64,000 nucleotides of DNA, from assembly GCA_946188345.1 (NCBI GenBank), contig CAMHUI010000006.1:1-64000 (forward strand), written 5' to 3'. Made by a program: the position numbers and the translations under genes. This document shows positions 27,853-38,512 of the stretch, one piece after another. The notes under the pieces are model-generated. The model was given only the letters and a program-made list of their open reading frames with translations. It made no database searches and was not told the DNA's origin. Every line of letters starts with the position of its first letter. The stretch's first letter is position 1. This DNA is from an uncultured Prevotellaceae bacterium (GTDB lineage Bacteria > Bacteroidota > Bacteroidia > Bacteroidales > Bacteroidaceae).

Positions 27853-28586
27853 AATACTGCTGTTTAATTATGCTGTCGATACTACTTTTAAATTGTAATA
27901 ATAGGAAATGTAAGTCAAATGAAATCATGCAGGACTCTATAGCACTGAGAGATTCCTTGGATTATTTACATAAAAAGTTACATGGCAACCATGTCGACTT
28001 TAATTCATGGGGAAATGTCTCTGATGTTCTGTTGAGAGACGATACGCTCATTGTTAAAACAAACTCCGAAATTTTTTTTGTTAATGGCTTATACATCATC
28101 CGTGATCGAGATGCAAAAAATATATACCGAGGATTTAAATGTTATATAGATCATGATGAGGGAGATCCTCCTTATTGTATATATGCATATAATTCACAGG
28201 ACACAGTTGCCTATTCGATACACAATATGGTGGTATATGGAGAAAACAATTTCATAATTGACTATGCACATTTCAAAGATAGATGGTTCGACTTAAGTGG
28301 TGTTACAACTGGTGATGAGATTGGTCTGTTATGGAATAGATTAGGTCTCTTCTTGCAGGGAGAAATCATCTACAACCATATAGCTATTATTTATAATGAT
28401 AGTATTAGGGAAAAAGACGGAATCCCTTGTGACAGTAGATGCTATGATTTCGGAATTTCTCTTCTCCTTGATTTAAAAGACAACATAATAACCGATATTT
28501 ATATATATCCGAAAGGTTATGGACAAGAACTATATTGTAAAGACCCAGGAACCAGTTGGATCGGATACATAAAAAACGCAGAATAA
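27849..28586 (+). CDS. Lipoprotein, candidate immunity protein for the preceding tip
   Basis: 245 residues from the ATG at 27849, which overlaps the stop of the Rhs tip as ATGA; an upstream ATG at 27840 would overlap more. A short leader with lipobox LLNC (Cys near 15) makes it a lipoprotein. The AT-rich mature part has no motif I recognise. Placement directly behind a toxin tip with translational coupling is the standard signature of an immunity gene, and a periplasm-facing lipoprotein would suit a toxin acting on the cell wall. It ends three bases before the giant Rhs gene. Confidence 0.65.
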   Translation: MKYCCLIMLSILLLNCNNRKCKSNEIMQDSIALRDSLDYLHKKLHGNHVDFNSWGNVSDVLLRDDTLIVKTNSEIFFVNGLYIIRDRDAKNIYRGFKCYIDHDEGDPPYCIYAYNSQDTVAYSIHNMVVYGENNFIIDYAHFKDRWFDLSGVTTGDEIGLLWNRLGLFLQGEIIYNHIAIIYNDSIREKDGIPCDSRCYDFGISLLLDLKDNIITDIYIYPKGYGQELYCKDPGTSWIGYIKNAE

Positions 28587-28589
28587 CAT

Positions 28590-31500
28590 ATGACTCCACG
28601 CCGCTACATACCCATTCTTTTTATGGCCCTCTCGCTGATGGCGATTGCCATGAACCGCCCCGTACTGATTCCGGCCCCTACCATCGACCAATTCTTCTCT
28701 GTCAACAACGACACCTTGCCCTCTGATACCATCACCCGCAAGCCCCACAAAGCTCAGCAGACGGGTGCCGGAAGTGAGGGCTCGCCGGCAACGTTAGAAA
28801 CACCGGAGCCTCCGGCTACCGAAGGTTTCGCCCCTACAATAATGTCAGACATCAAAGCTGCAGACCCTACCAGTGGCATTACCGTCATAACACCTCCGAC
28901 CGCCAACCAACGAGGCTCGGCCAGCCTGCAGTATCCCCTACAGATGCCGCCGGCACGCAATGGTATGCAGCCACAGTTCACAATATCCTATAACAGTGAT
29001 GGTGGCAACGGATGGCTCGGTGAAGGATGGGACCTCTCTCTACCCGTAATAGCTGTTGATACTCGTTGGGGAGTACCTCGCTATGACACACAATATGAAA
29101 CCGAGACCTATCTGCTCAACGGACAAATGCTCTGTACTCCGGACGCAAATGGCAATATGACCGTAGCACATAGAGGGCCTCAATTGCAACGTGCAGAGAG
29201 GCTGTTCTATACTCGGCAAGCTGGAGACTTCGCAAAGATAGAGCGTAAGGGAACTTCACCTTCTGACTACAGTTGGATTGTTACCGACAATCATGGAACA
29301 AAACATTATTATGGAAGAACTGACACAAGTCGGTTAAATGGCATTGTCGCAAACGGTGGCAATGCCATAGCGGAGTGGCATCTTGACAGCATCGTAGAGA
29401 TTCATGGCGACTACATCGCATTCAAATATGCCAAGGGAATCGAAACGGTCCTTGGCAATGTATCTTCTCAAGCCATATATCTTCATGAGGTGCGTGCAGG
29501 TAACGCAGGCGAAAATGCCCATACGATAGTCACCTTTACAAACCAAAACACTCAGAAAAACATCCGTCACAGCAGTGCCCGATATGGCTTTCTTACCTCA
29601 TCAAACAAATTGCTAAGCCAAATTGAAGTAAAGTTCAGTGAGACCAAAAAGAATCATTCCCTTTTCCGTCGATACGACCTGTCGTACTCGACGGGAGAGT
29701 TCGGAGTACAATTGCTTGACTCCATAAAGATGTATGGTCCGGATGGGATGAATGTCATCAGTAAACAGGGATTCGATTATTACGACGACACCAACGATGG
29801 TACGCTGTTGTTCTTATCTGATAGTACAATAATCAGCAATAGTGAAATAGAAGACGTCGGCATCCTGTCAAGTTTCCTGCCTTCAACGGGTGATGTTAGC
29901 GGCAAGGCAACAATGATTGGTGCTACCAAGACCAAAACAGTTGGTGCTTCTTTCTATGGAGGTATCGGACCCAACGACGCAAAGCCTGGAAAGAATAACA
30001 CCGTAGGAATGTCCATCGGATACAGCAAAAGTACGGCAGAGGGAATATCGTCACTTATTGATGTCAACGGCGACGGACTGCCAGATAAAGTTTATAAAAG
30101 AGATGGACATCTCTATTTCCAGCCTCAGGTTGTATCCGCAGGACAATATGCCTTCGGAGACGAACACCCTATCCAAGGCCGTTCGGTTTTTTCCAAGTCG
30201 AAAAGCAGTAGTTTCAGTGGTGGCATAAAAGGACATATAGGCATGGGAGATGTGACACTTGTTGCCGGTGGAGACTATGCCCATTTCAAATCAGAGACTA
30301 CTGATTATTTCTCGGATGTCAATGCCGACGGTCTGACAGATATCGTATCGGGAGATAAGGTGTATTTCAACCATTTGGAAAATGGTATTCCCACATTCAC
30401 TTTATATAGTTCTGATACGCCGAGTTATATCGACGGAGGAGGAACGGTTGATACAACACTTGTCGAGGTTGACCAAGCGGAAATTGACACACTGCTCTAT
30501 TACTCGCCTATGATGGACGCTGTACAAGTATGGAGAGCACCAAAGGCGGGTATCATTAAGCTAACAAATTCTGTTTCACTCGTAAGTCCGTCTGAAGATG
30601 AAGATATAGAAGGCACCCCTGACGGGGTTAGGGTGGCAATACAAAAAGGCGGCAGTGAACTGGCTTACCGTACGCTGACATCCTCTGAACCGCATTGGTC
30701 TCCGTCTGACATGACCATAAACGTACGAAAAGGAGACAAAATCTATTATCGCGTCCAATGCGGTAATCAGGAAAAAAGCAATGGCAGTGCAGACAAAGTA
30801 AATTGGATAAAAGGAATAACTTATACGGATTATGATGATAGTGGCTATATGGATCATCCAAATGGTTATAATCCTGGGCAATATAATCCAATACATTTGA
30901 TGTCTGCCAAAAATATCGTCATGGTTGACAGGCAGCCGTTTTCCGTTACAGGTGATTTTACAAAACCTGTTACATCTGACGATGTCCGTGTCCGCATATA
31001 TACATTTAATGGGAGCACTCCCACAAACAAGACATTAATTAAAGACAGCCTGTTTGTCTGGAATGGCACGCATACAGGAAACTTGACTTTCACTGTCAAT
31101 ACTCAAAACGTTGACTCATGCATTTATCTTGAACTTTATTCCACAAGTGATGTTGCTTGGCAAAGCATCAGGTGGAATCCTTCTGTCGTCATGCTGAACA
31201 ATAATAACGAAGACACTATTCCGACCTGTCCTCGTTACCACACATATGACGAGGTCTATAAAGACGGACACACCTTAGTACCTGTGGCATCTGGCACTAT
31301 CAATATTAAACCAATGATAAGTTTCAACTATGGGACGCATGGAACTGTATATGTCACCATAAAGAACATGTCAGGACTGAAAAAGAAAATACAGTTGAAT
31401 GTTTCAAACGGCACCATTACTAATAACAATTATCAGAGTCTGACGGTCAATGCCCATGAGAAATTATGGGCAGATATCTATGGAGATGATGAAATCATTT

Positions 31501-34500
31501 CGAGAATACAAGGTAATCCTTATATTGAAGCACAACACTTACCACAATATAATTTTAATGATGTTGGTATCTATGGTTTTTCTGAAGCAAATGATACGCT
31601 TGGATTCGGTCATCTCTTCCGGGGATGGGGACAGTTTGCATACAATGCAGGCAACAGGCGATATGCAGCACCAATAGAAGAGGACTTGCTGGGCATGACG
31701 ACTTTTACCGGAGATAATTACAATATTCTTGAGGAGGCTTTTGTTCCAATGTCTCCTGATCTGACAAGAAGAGACAGATGGGTAGGACCAAATGAGAAGG
31801 TATGGGTGTCTTGTAATACCGATACCATCTCTGCTGCCCGTCTGATTAGCAATGACATCGCTGTGAGCAACCCTTTGGCATCGTATGAAGGAAACGCAGC
31901 ACACGAGGATGGCACGGCAATAGGATTTCCCATTATCTCGAAAGGGTATAGTTGGGATGCCATGGCAGGCGGGATGGTACCAGGCCTCAACAATTCCCAT
32001 GCAACGGCCAATAATGCTACCGGAAAAACACATACATTACTCTCAACGATGGACCTGAACGGAGATGGCTATCCCGATCTGGTGTCTAATAAGAAAATCG
32101 CCTTTACTAATTCACAAGGCGTGTTAAGCGGGCAGACAATAGCCACAAGACAGCAAGAGGTATCTAACAGCTCTACGAACTATTCCTTAGGAGGAAATCC
32201 TGTATTCTCACACACAACCAGCACGAAGAAATCAGAAGGAACGACGATCATATCCCAGGAACATGCCAAGAATTCCGGAGACTCTGTTGAAATTGGTGCT
32301 GGTGTAAACCATAATAATGATGAGGTGACAGGCGATTACATTGATATCAATGGTGACGGACTTCCTGACATGATTTACAAAAATGGTAATTACTTCTATT
32401 ATCGTTTGAACTTAGGATATAGATTTGATACCGAGAGGCCTTTGAATATAAATGGTTTTGGCATTCAGAAATCGGAGGCAAGAAGTTTTACTCCATCGGG
32501 AGACTTTAATCTTCCTTTCTCCATTGATAAGATGGCATCCAGTTTTTCTGCTGGTATTGGTGTGTCGGCAACGGACAACCAGGAGGTCCTATCCCTCACC
32601 GACATAAACAGCGACGGGCTCCCTGACATGCTTTACCGAAATAACAACTCCATAAAAGTAGCCTTAAGTAATGGCATGGGGGTATTGTCGAATCATACGT
32701 GGAATGGTCTAAGCCGTATCGCCAAAAATGTCGCTGTAACAGGGTCGGCAAATGCGGCAGTATCGGTCTCAATACCATTGGTGCCCCCCGTGCCAACACT
32801 TAAATTGACATTAACGGCAGGTGCCAACACCGGACATTCCATCAATCGGCAGTTGGAAGGGTTAAGAGACATCGATGGAGATGGTTTTCTTGATATCATA
32901 TCTTCAGAAAGTGAGAATAATCTCAAGATCCGTTATTCCGCCATCCGACGCACCAACAAACTACGCTCGGTGAAAAACTCTCTTGGAGGAACGTTCACCC
33001 TTGACTATGTCCACAGCACACCCACCTACGGCCTACCCGGCGGCAAGTGGGTGCTGTCGGAAGTTGTCGTCGACGACGGTATCCACGATGATGGGCCGAA
33101 CATGACGACGCGATTTGAGTATGCCAACGGCCGTCGCGACCGCCATGAGCGTGAGTTCCTGGGGTTCGGAGAGGTCATCATCAAAGAGATAGATACCAAT
33201 CCCGATACGTTATACCGTCAGACAGTACAGACCTTTGACGTCTCAAGTTACTACACACAGGGCAACTTGCTTTCCACATGTGTCAAGGACGCACAGGGGA
33301 GGAAATACTCTGAGGTTAACAATACTTACTATGCATATAACATGAAGCGTAGTGGAGCTAATAATGTGTTTGGTACAGGATCAACAAATAATCCGGCAAC
33401 AAAAATAGCAGGAGACCATGGTTCTGTGTATGCCCCTCTGAAATATACTGAGAACAGACAATATGAGGGAGGCACGACAGGGGTAATCATGTCACAACAT
33501 TTTTACACTTACTATATCACATCCGGCAGTTATGGAGCGTTGAAATATCATTATTATAGCGATAAAGGCACGATGAATGCCAATCCAGATGAATCGTGTG
33601 ATTACTGCGAGCATTATACCTATAAGAATGATGTTCCCCAGAATGTGCTGAATCTACCGCTTACCCATAATGTTTATTCGGGGGGCGCATACGTTCACAA
33701 AGAATCTATAACCTATTACACTGGTAAGAACACCGCCAAACCAAAAGAGTTGAAGAGATATTATTCATCCGCGCAATATGCTCAAACTGATTTCACCTAT
33801 GATACTTGTGGTAATGTATCGTCTATGACACTGCCTGCCAACCATAAAGGTCAACGTCTGTCTTATACATATGAATATGAGGATACAATGAATATGTATA
33901 TAAGTTCAATTTCGGATTCTTATGGCTATCACTCTCAGGTGAACCGTTATGCCTACCAATATGGCATTCCTCTTGAAAGTGAAGACCTCAACGGAATGAA
34001 GAAAAGAACATATATAGATTCGTTCGGACACGTAATACGCCATGTAGCCCCGAAAGAACAGACAACAGTAGAGGGAACGTCACCAGGATATGATGAACAA
34101 CCGAATGTCTACACCTTGAAGTTAGAATACGCTCCACTGGCGCAATTGAATAGTTCTGGCAGTATATCCCAACCTGCCTATGCAATAACACAACATTATG
34201 ACATACTACATCCGGACAACCCGATAGAGATCATTACTTTTGTTGACGGTTTCGGGCGTCCTATACAAATAAAGAAAGATGCCACAGTGGCACAAAGTAT
34301 ATCTAATAAAGTTGACACACTCATCAATAGTGGTAAAAACATCTATGACGCCTTTGGCAGAATTAAGGAAACATACTATCCCACTATTGCCACGGCAGGC
34401 AGGTTGGCTTATAACAGCTTCCATGACAACACTGCGCCGACAAGCATGCTTTATGACATTCTTGACCGTCAAACACGTACGACTCTTCCAAACGGAACAT

Positions 34501-37373
34501 ATTCCACTATGGCCTTTACTGTTGAGAACATATCTGGACAGAATACGGAAAAGACCATGTTTACCGATGCTTTAGGGCACCAGTCGGCCACATATGTCAA
34601 TGGTAGCGGACTGACCGTTAAATCATCGCAGTTCCACAATAATACAGAGATTGCCACGTTATACATATACGACGGCATTCAACGTCCGAAACATATCATC
34701 AACTGTGATGGTGACACCATCTCATACACTTACGACATGCTCGACCGTACGACACAGGTATCCCATCCTGCCAGTGGTACGATATCCATTACCTACGACC
34801 CTGCAGGAAATATGCTCACGAGACAGACCGCAAATCTTGCCGACACCGATCTGTATATTCGGTATTTCTATACCTATAGCCGTCTCGACAGTATTTCGTA
34901 TCCGCAACATCCAGAGAACAACGTCGTTTATCTCTATGGTGGCCAGAATGCTGAAAATGGTCGCAGGTGTCGGCTTTGGGGTTACAAGGACGCCACTGGA
35001 GCCGTGGAATATTCTTATGGCGATATGGGTGAGATTGTTGAGGAGTGCCGTTCTGTTGTTACTCCATACTCTTCCACAACACACTATCGTACAAAATACG
35101 ACTATGACAGTTTCAACCGTCTGTTAAAGATGACCTACCCTGATAACGAGAAGCTATTCTATAACTATGACGCTGGAGGACAGCTGTTTAGTGTGACAGG
35201 AAGCCTCAACTCCAACAACGGAATAGATAATCCCGAATACACATATGTGGCTGATATCGGGTATGACAAGGACGGTTTACGTAAGTATGTCAGATACGGC
35301 AACAATACCATATCGACATACACATACGACGTCCTGAAACGCATGTTAACCCTCCAGCTTGACTTGAGTGTGAATAACAATATTTCGAATATTATGACGA
35401 GCAGTTATGCATACGATGCGACAAGCAACATCACTAATATCAGTCAGCAGGAAAAAATGTCTCACAACTATACTTATGATGACTTGAACCGCCTCATCGC
35501 TGCAAACGGGCAGTATGCTAATTCATCAAATACTTACACGATGCAGATGGCATACGATAACATGTACCGCATCACGTCAAAGACACAGACCGTCAGCCAA
35601 AACGGTTTGATGTTCGACGGCAACCTGTTTGCTGGATATAGTCTCGGATATGACTATAAATCCAATGAGGCAGGAAAGCATTTCCAGTTGTCAACCATCA
35701 CGGAGAACGACTACCGCACCACCGACCAGAGTAAGATAACAGCCTCTACGCTCCAGCACCGCCACGATTTTGAGTACGACGCCAACGGAAATGTTATCTA
35801 TGAAGCAACGGCCCGGAAGCATAAGAACAACGTTTTTGAGGACAAAACCTCGGAGGTGAAGTATCGTTGGGATGAGGATAACAGATTATTAGGCGTGGAT
35901 GAGAATGGTTTTGTGTCACACTATTTCTACGATGCCAACGGAGAAAGAGCCCTTAAAGTATTGTTTGGGAATGAAGGCCGATACATCAACTCAATGCCTG
36001 ATACGATAAGCTTCTCAACAGAAATGAGCGCCGTTACGCTATATATCAGTCCGTATTTCGTCGCAAACAACAACCATGAGTTCACCAAGCACATATACAT
36101 GGGTGGCGAGCGCATAGTCTCAAAGATATGTGATCCGCAGAATTATGGAAGCAGACCTACTAATGAGACTCCTGCCTTTAATACGCTATTCACATCATAT
36201 TACACTGCAAAACGCGATTCGATAGAGAGTTGTATAGAAAGCAACTACAGATATTTCGGTGTACCCTATGCCGGCGGTTACGAAATGGAACCAGAAGAGG
36301 TATTGCGTATTGGCGGTGGCGACATAGGCGATTTCCCCCAGTCGGTTGAGGAGACTCAGAGATATTTCTATAACAAGGATCATCTTGGCAGCAGCACGTA
36401 TATCACTGATAAGGACGGCAATATTGTGCAACATTTGGAATATCTGCCATACGGTGAAGTATTCATCGACAAGTCCTTCAATGACGACTATACCACACCT
36501 TACAAGTTCAACGGGAAGGAACTTGACGAGGAGACGGGCTTGTACTACTACGGCGCAAGATATTTACATCCTAAGTATGCAATGTGGCTGAGTACAGACC
36601 CGATGGAGGGGAAGTATCCGAATGTAAGTAGCTATTGCTATACATTAGGAAATCCTATTTACTTTCTAGATCCAAACGGAAAAAGACCAACAGGAAATGA
36701 GGCAGCTCTTATGGCTAAGCATGTTTATAAGGATAAAGAGGCAAAACAAATTGAAAAAGAATTAAATGCAGCAGGTTGGTATGTATCCGATATATCAACG
36801 GCAGTTAGAAAAGACCTAAATCATACTGGATTTTTTGAATGCGGCTTGCAAATGGAAATATATCAAAAGGATAATGAAAATGGAACAGAATATGTAATGG
36901 CCTTTGCAGGCACAAATAGTATAACTGATTTTATACATGATATTACGCAAGAGATAGGTTTGTCGAGTCAATATATACATGCTTTTAAAAATGCACAAAC
37001 TTTTTCAGATGAACTCGGCTCGCTAGTGGAATTGACTTTCGTCGGTCATTCTTTAGGTGGAGGAGAAGCTGCAGGGGCAAGTATGTTGACAGGACGTTGT
37101 GCAATTACATTTAATCGGGCATCGATTAGCGATCCCACGAAGATAATCAATCGTTTAAATAGTTCTTCTGAAATTATTGATTATCAAACTGTTGGAAAAG
37201 AATCAATTATTCCGAACGTTTGGATGGGAGGTGACCCCGTTAGTAATATTCTAAATAATATTGGAATAGGAGCAAAAGGAAAGAAAGTATATATACCTAT
37301 AGGTATAAAATCTCCACTCAACTCTCATTCAATTAATGAATTCCTTAAATACGATTTGCCTGATGTTCAATAG
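28590..37373 (+). CDS. Giant SpvB/TcB/Rhs protein with lipase-type C-terminal tip
   Basis: 2927 residues. N-terminal hydrophobic leader, then a Pro/Thr-rich stretch, then an SpvB-like domain (about 90-330, PTANQRGSASLQYPLQMP). FG-GAP/VCBS-type Asp-rich repeats follow (DVNGDGLPD near 491, others near 577, 1154, 1252, 1338, 1428), then a TcB-type middle (LRSVKNSLGG about 1459) and many YD repeats. The Rhs core runs from KDHLGSSTY (about 2594) to PIYFLDPNG (about 2694). This is the TcB-TcC cage design, in which the shell encloses a cleaved toxin. The tip (2695-2927) has FAGTNSITDFIHD and the nucleophile elbow GHSLGGGEAAG (about 2819), a class 3 lipase / phospholipase pattern, so membrane lipid is the likely target. 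No secretion apparatus is visible in the window. Confidence 0.88.
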   Translation: MTPRRYIPILFMALSLMAIAMNRPVLIPAPTIDQFFSVNNDTLPSDTITRKPHKAQQTGAGSEGSPATLETPEPPATEGFAPTIMSDIKAADPTSGITVITPPTANQRGSASLQYPLQMPPARNGMQPQFTISYNSDGGNGWLGEGWDLSLPVIAVDTRWGVPRYDTQYETETYLLNGQMLCTPDANGNMTVAHRGPQLQRAERLFYTRQAGDFAKIERKGTSPSDYSWIVTDNHGTKHYYGRTDTSRLNGIVANGGNAIAEWHLDSIVEIHGDYIAFKYAKGIETVLGNVSSQAIYLHEVRAGNAGENAHTIVTFTNQNTQKNIRHSSARYGFLTSSNKLLSQIEVKFSETKKNHSLFRRYDLSYSTGEFGVQLLDSIKMYGPDGMNVISKQGFDYYDDTNDGTLLFLSDSTIISNSEIEDVGILSSFLPSTGDVSGKATMIGATKTKTVGASFYGGIGPNDAKPGKNNTVGMSIGYSKSTAEGISSLIDVNGDGLPDKVYKRDGHLYFQPQVVSAGQYAFGDEHPIQGRSVFSKSKSSSFSGGIKGHIGMGDVTLVAGGDYAHFKSETTDYFSDVNADGLTDIVSGDKVYFNHLENGIPTFTLYSSDTPSYIDGGGTVDTTLVEVDQAEIDTLLYYSPMMDAVQVWRAPKAGIIKLTNSVSLVSPSEDEDIEGTPDGVRVAIQKGGSELAYRTLTSSEPHWSPSDMTINVRKGDKIYYRVQCGNQEKSNGSADKVNWIKGITYTDYDDSGYMDHPNGYNPGQYNPIHLMSAKNIVMVDRQPFSVTGDFTKPVTSDDVRVRIYTFNGSTPTNKTLIKDSLFVWNGTHTGNLTFTVNTQNVDSCIYLELYSTSDVAWQSIRWNPSVVMLNNNNEDTIPTCPRYHTYDEVYKDGHTLVPVASGTINIKPMISFNYGTHGTVYVTIKNMSGLKKKIQLNVSNGTITNNNYQSLTVNAHEKLWADIYGDDEIISRIQGNPYIEAQHLPQYNFNDVGIYGFSEANDTLGFGHLFRGWGQFAYNAGNRRYAAPIEEDLLGMTTFTGDNYNILEEAFVPMSPDLTRRDRWVGPNEKVWVSCNTDTISAARLISNDIAVSNPLASYEGNAAHEDGTAIGFPIISKGYSWDAMAGGMVPGLNNSHATANNATGKTHTLLSTMDLNGDGYPDLVSNKKIAFTNSQGVLSGQTIATRQQEVSNSSTNYSLGGNPVFSHTTSTKKSEGTTIISQEHAKNSGDSVEIGAGVNHNNDEVTGDYIDINGDGLPDMIYKNGNYFYYRLNLGYRFDTERPLNINGFGIQKSEARSFTPSGDFNLPFSIDKMASSFSAGIGVSATDNQEVLSLTDINSDGLPDMLYRNNNSIKVALSNGMGVLSNHTWNGLSRIAKNVAVTGSANAAVSVSIPLVPPVPTLKLTLTAGANTGHSINRQLEGLRDIDGDGFLDIISSESENNLKIRYSAIRRTNKLRSVKNSLGGTFTLDYVHSTPTYGLPGGKWVLSEVVVDDGIHDDGPNMTTRFEYANGRRDRHEREFLGFGEVIIKEIDTNPDTLYRQTVQTFDVSSYYTQGNLLSTCVKDAQGRKYSEVNNTYYAYNMKRSGANNVFGTGSTNNPATKIAGDHGSVYAPLKYTENRQYEGGTTGVIMSQHFYTYYITSGSYGALKYHYYSDKGTMNANPDESCDYCEHYTYKNDVPQNVLNLPLTHNVYSGGAYVHKESITYYTGKNTAKPKELKRYYSSAQYAQTDFTYDTCGNVSSMTLPANHKGQRLSYTYEYEDTMNMYISSISDSYGYHSQVNRYAYQYGIPLESEDLNGMKKRTYIDSFGHVIRHVAPKEQTTVEGTSPGYDEQPNVYTLKLEYAPLAQLNSSGSISQPAYAITQHYDILHPDNPIEIITFVDGFGRPIQIKKDATVAQSISNKVDTLINSGKNIYDAFGRIKETYYPTIATAGRLAYNSFHDNTAPTSMLYDILDRQTRTTLPNGTYSTMAFTVENISGQNTEKTMFTDALGHQSATYVNGSGLTVKSSQFHNNTEIATLYIYDGIQRPKHIINCDGDTISYTYDMLDRTTQVSHPASGTISITYDPAGNMLTRQTANLADTDLYIRYFYTYSRLDSISYPQHPENNVVYLYGGQNAENGRRCRLWGYKDATGAVEYSYGDMGEIVEECRSVVTPYSSTTHYRTKYDYDSFNRLLKMTYPDNEKLFYNYDAGGQLFSVTGSLNSNNGIDNPEYTYVADIGYDKDGLRKYVRYGNNTISTYTYDVLKRMLTLQLDLSVNNNISNIMTSSYAYDATSNITNISQQEKMSHNYTYDDLNRLIAANGQYANSSNTYTMQMAYDNMYRITSKTQTVSQNGLMFDGNLFAGYSLGYDYKSNEAGKHFQLSTITENDYRTTDQSKITASTLQHRHDFEYDANGNVIYEATARKHKNNVFEDKTSEVKYRWDEDNRLLGVDENGFVSHYFYDANGERALKVLFGNEGRYINSMPDTISFSTEMSAVTLYISPYFVANNNHEFTKHIYMGGERIVSKICDPQNYGSRPTNETPAFNTLFTSYYTAKRDSIESCIESNYRYFGVPYAGGYEMEPEEVLRIGGGDIGDFPQSVEETQRYFYNKDHLGSSTYITDKDGNIVQHLEYLPYGEVFIDKSFNDDYTTPYKFNGKELDEETGLYYYGARYLHPKYAMWLSTDPMEGKYPNVSSYCYTLGNPIYFLDPNGKRPTGNEAALMAKHVYKDKEAKQIEKELNAAGWYVSDISTAVRKDLNHTGFFECGLQMEIYQKDNENGTEYVMAFAGTNSITDFIHDITQEIGLSSQYIHAFKNAQTFSDELGSLVELTFVGHSLGGGEAAGASMLTGRCAITFNRASISDPTKIINRLNSSSEIIDYQTVGKESIIPNVWMGGDPVSNILNNIGIGAKGKKVYIPIGIKSPLNSHSINEFLKYDLPDVQ

Positions 37374-37962
37374 AAATAAACATATGGTGTTTGTATCATA
37401 TATCCTTTGTAGTCTCATAATTGCTTGTGGTTTACCATATATGAAAAAAACACAATTTGGGGAGATGGATATGGAGTGGGTTACCCCATATCACGAAGGA
37501 GATATAATTGTTTTTCACGGAGGAAATTCCTTGGATACTATGTTTATTTCTGAGGTATCTTTTAACAATCCAGCAAACAGATTTATCCTTGATACTGAAG
37601 GACAAAATTGGATGGAAGGTATCAACGAATACAAAGCGAATTCTTCCTGCGATTATACATTAATTCATAATGGAAGTGTATTTAATGGGGTTCTCTTTTT
37701 TGCTGAAAAAGAAAGTATGGACGATCCCGCATCATTTAGTATCTCTTTTGGAGGTAATTATTCAAAAACAGTGATTCTTCCTTCACAGGAAAAAGACACT
37801 ATTCAATTTGAAAAAGCTACTTTTACTAAAGGGGTTGCTCAACCAGTTTTGGAAATTAAATCAATAACGTGGCATAAAAGAATCGGGATAAAAGAGTATG
37901 TTCTAAATAATGGAACGGTGTTTAGTTTCTGGGATAAAAAAAATGATGTTTCTGAAAAATAA
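37363..37962 (+). CDS. Lipoprotein, candidate immunity protein for the lipase tip
   Basis: 199 residues from the ATG at 37363, which overlaps the end of the giant Rhs gene by 11 bases and gives a leader with positive charges (FNRNK) before the hydrophobic stretch and lipobox IIAC. The next ATG (37384) would remove those charges. The mature part is AT-rich and beta-rich with no recognised domain. The overlap with the toxin gene is the basis for calling it an immunity candidate; a surface or periplasmic lipoprotein could block a phospholipase. Confidence 0.6.
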   Translation: MFNRNKHMVFVSYILCSLIIACGLPYMKKTQFGEMDMEWVTPYHEGDIIVFHGGNSLDTMFISEVSFNNPANRFILDTEGQNWMEGINEYKANSSCDYTLIHNGSVFNGVLFFAEKESMDDPASFSISFGGNYSKTVILPSQEKDTIQFEKATFTKGVAQPVLEIKSITWHKRIGIKEYVLNNGTVFSFWDKKNDVSEK

Positions 37963-37968
37963 CAAGAA

Positions 37969-38508
37969 ATGGGATTTAATCCTATATTGTTCTTATTAAT
38001 ATTATTAATACTCACTTCTTGCAATAAAGTTAATGAGAATAAAACAATAACTATTGACAACAAAACGTTGAATACCCATCAGTCAATAAATACGAAAGCT
38101 ATTGTATTAAATAGTCCTGTAGACATGGAAGAGTTTCTTCAAAAAGTTGTTGATACTACTTTTTTCACAGACTCCATCTCTTCCGCAGAACAATATAGCC
38201 TTTTAATTCATTATTTATTTAGACATGAAGATGAACAATACGATGAAGGAATAGCATGGAATTTATATCAAATGATTAAAAGATATCCGTCAAAATACTA
38301 TTACTTTGAAGAAAGAATTAAAGATTACTATGATGCTATAAATATACAAAATGAATTGTGGATTTATCTTATTCAGGAATATGTGTTGGAGAAAGGGTTG
38401 CTTCCAAATTCCATTTCAGAAATCTGTAATGATTTAGGAATAGCTTTCACACCTAATCCAGAACTTGAAAAGATATTTGAGCAACTGAAAAGTGATTATG
38501 TCAATTGA
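37969..38508 (+). CDS. Small lipoprotein, possible second immunity protein
   Basis: 179 residues, leader with lipobox LTSC (Cys 18). The mature part is mostly helical and Glu/Tyr-rich (for example RIKDYYDAINIQNELWIYL), unlike the beta-rich neighbour. It follows that gene after six bases and precedes an Rhs fragment, so it may be an orphan immunity gene left by an earlier tip, or a second partner of the lipase tip. No recognised family. Confidence 0.5.
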   Translation: MGFNPILFLLILLILTSCNKVNENKTITIDNKTLNTHQSINTKAIVLNSPVDMEEFLQKVVDTTFFTDSISSAEQYSLLIHYLFRHEDEQYDEGIAWNLYQMIKRYPSKYYYFEERIKDYYDAINIQNELWIYLIQEYVLEKGLLPNSISEICNDLGIAFTPNPELEKIFEQLKSDYVN

Positions 38509-38512
38509 AATA

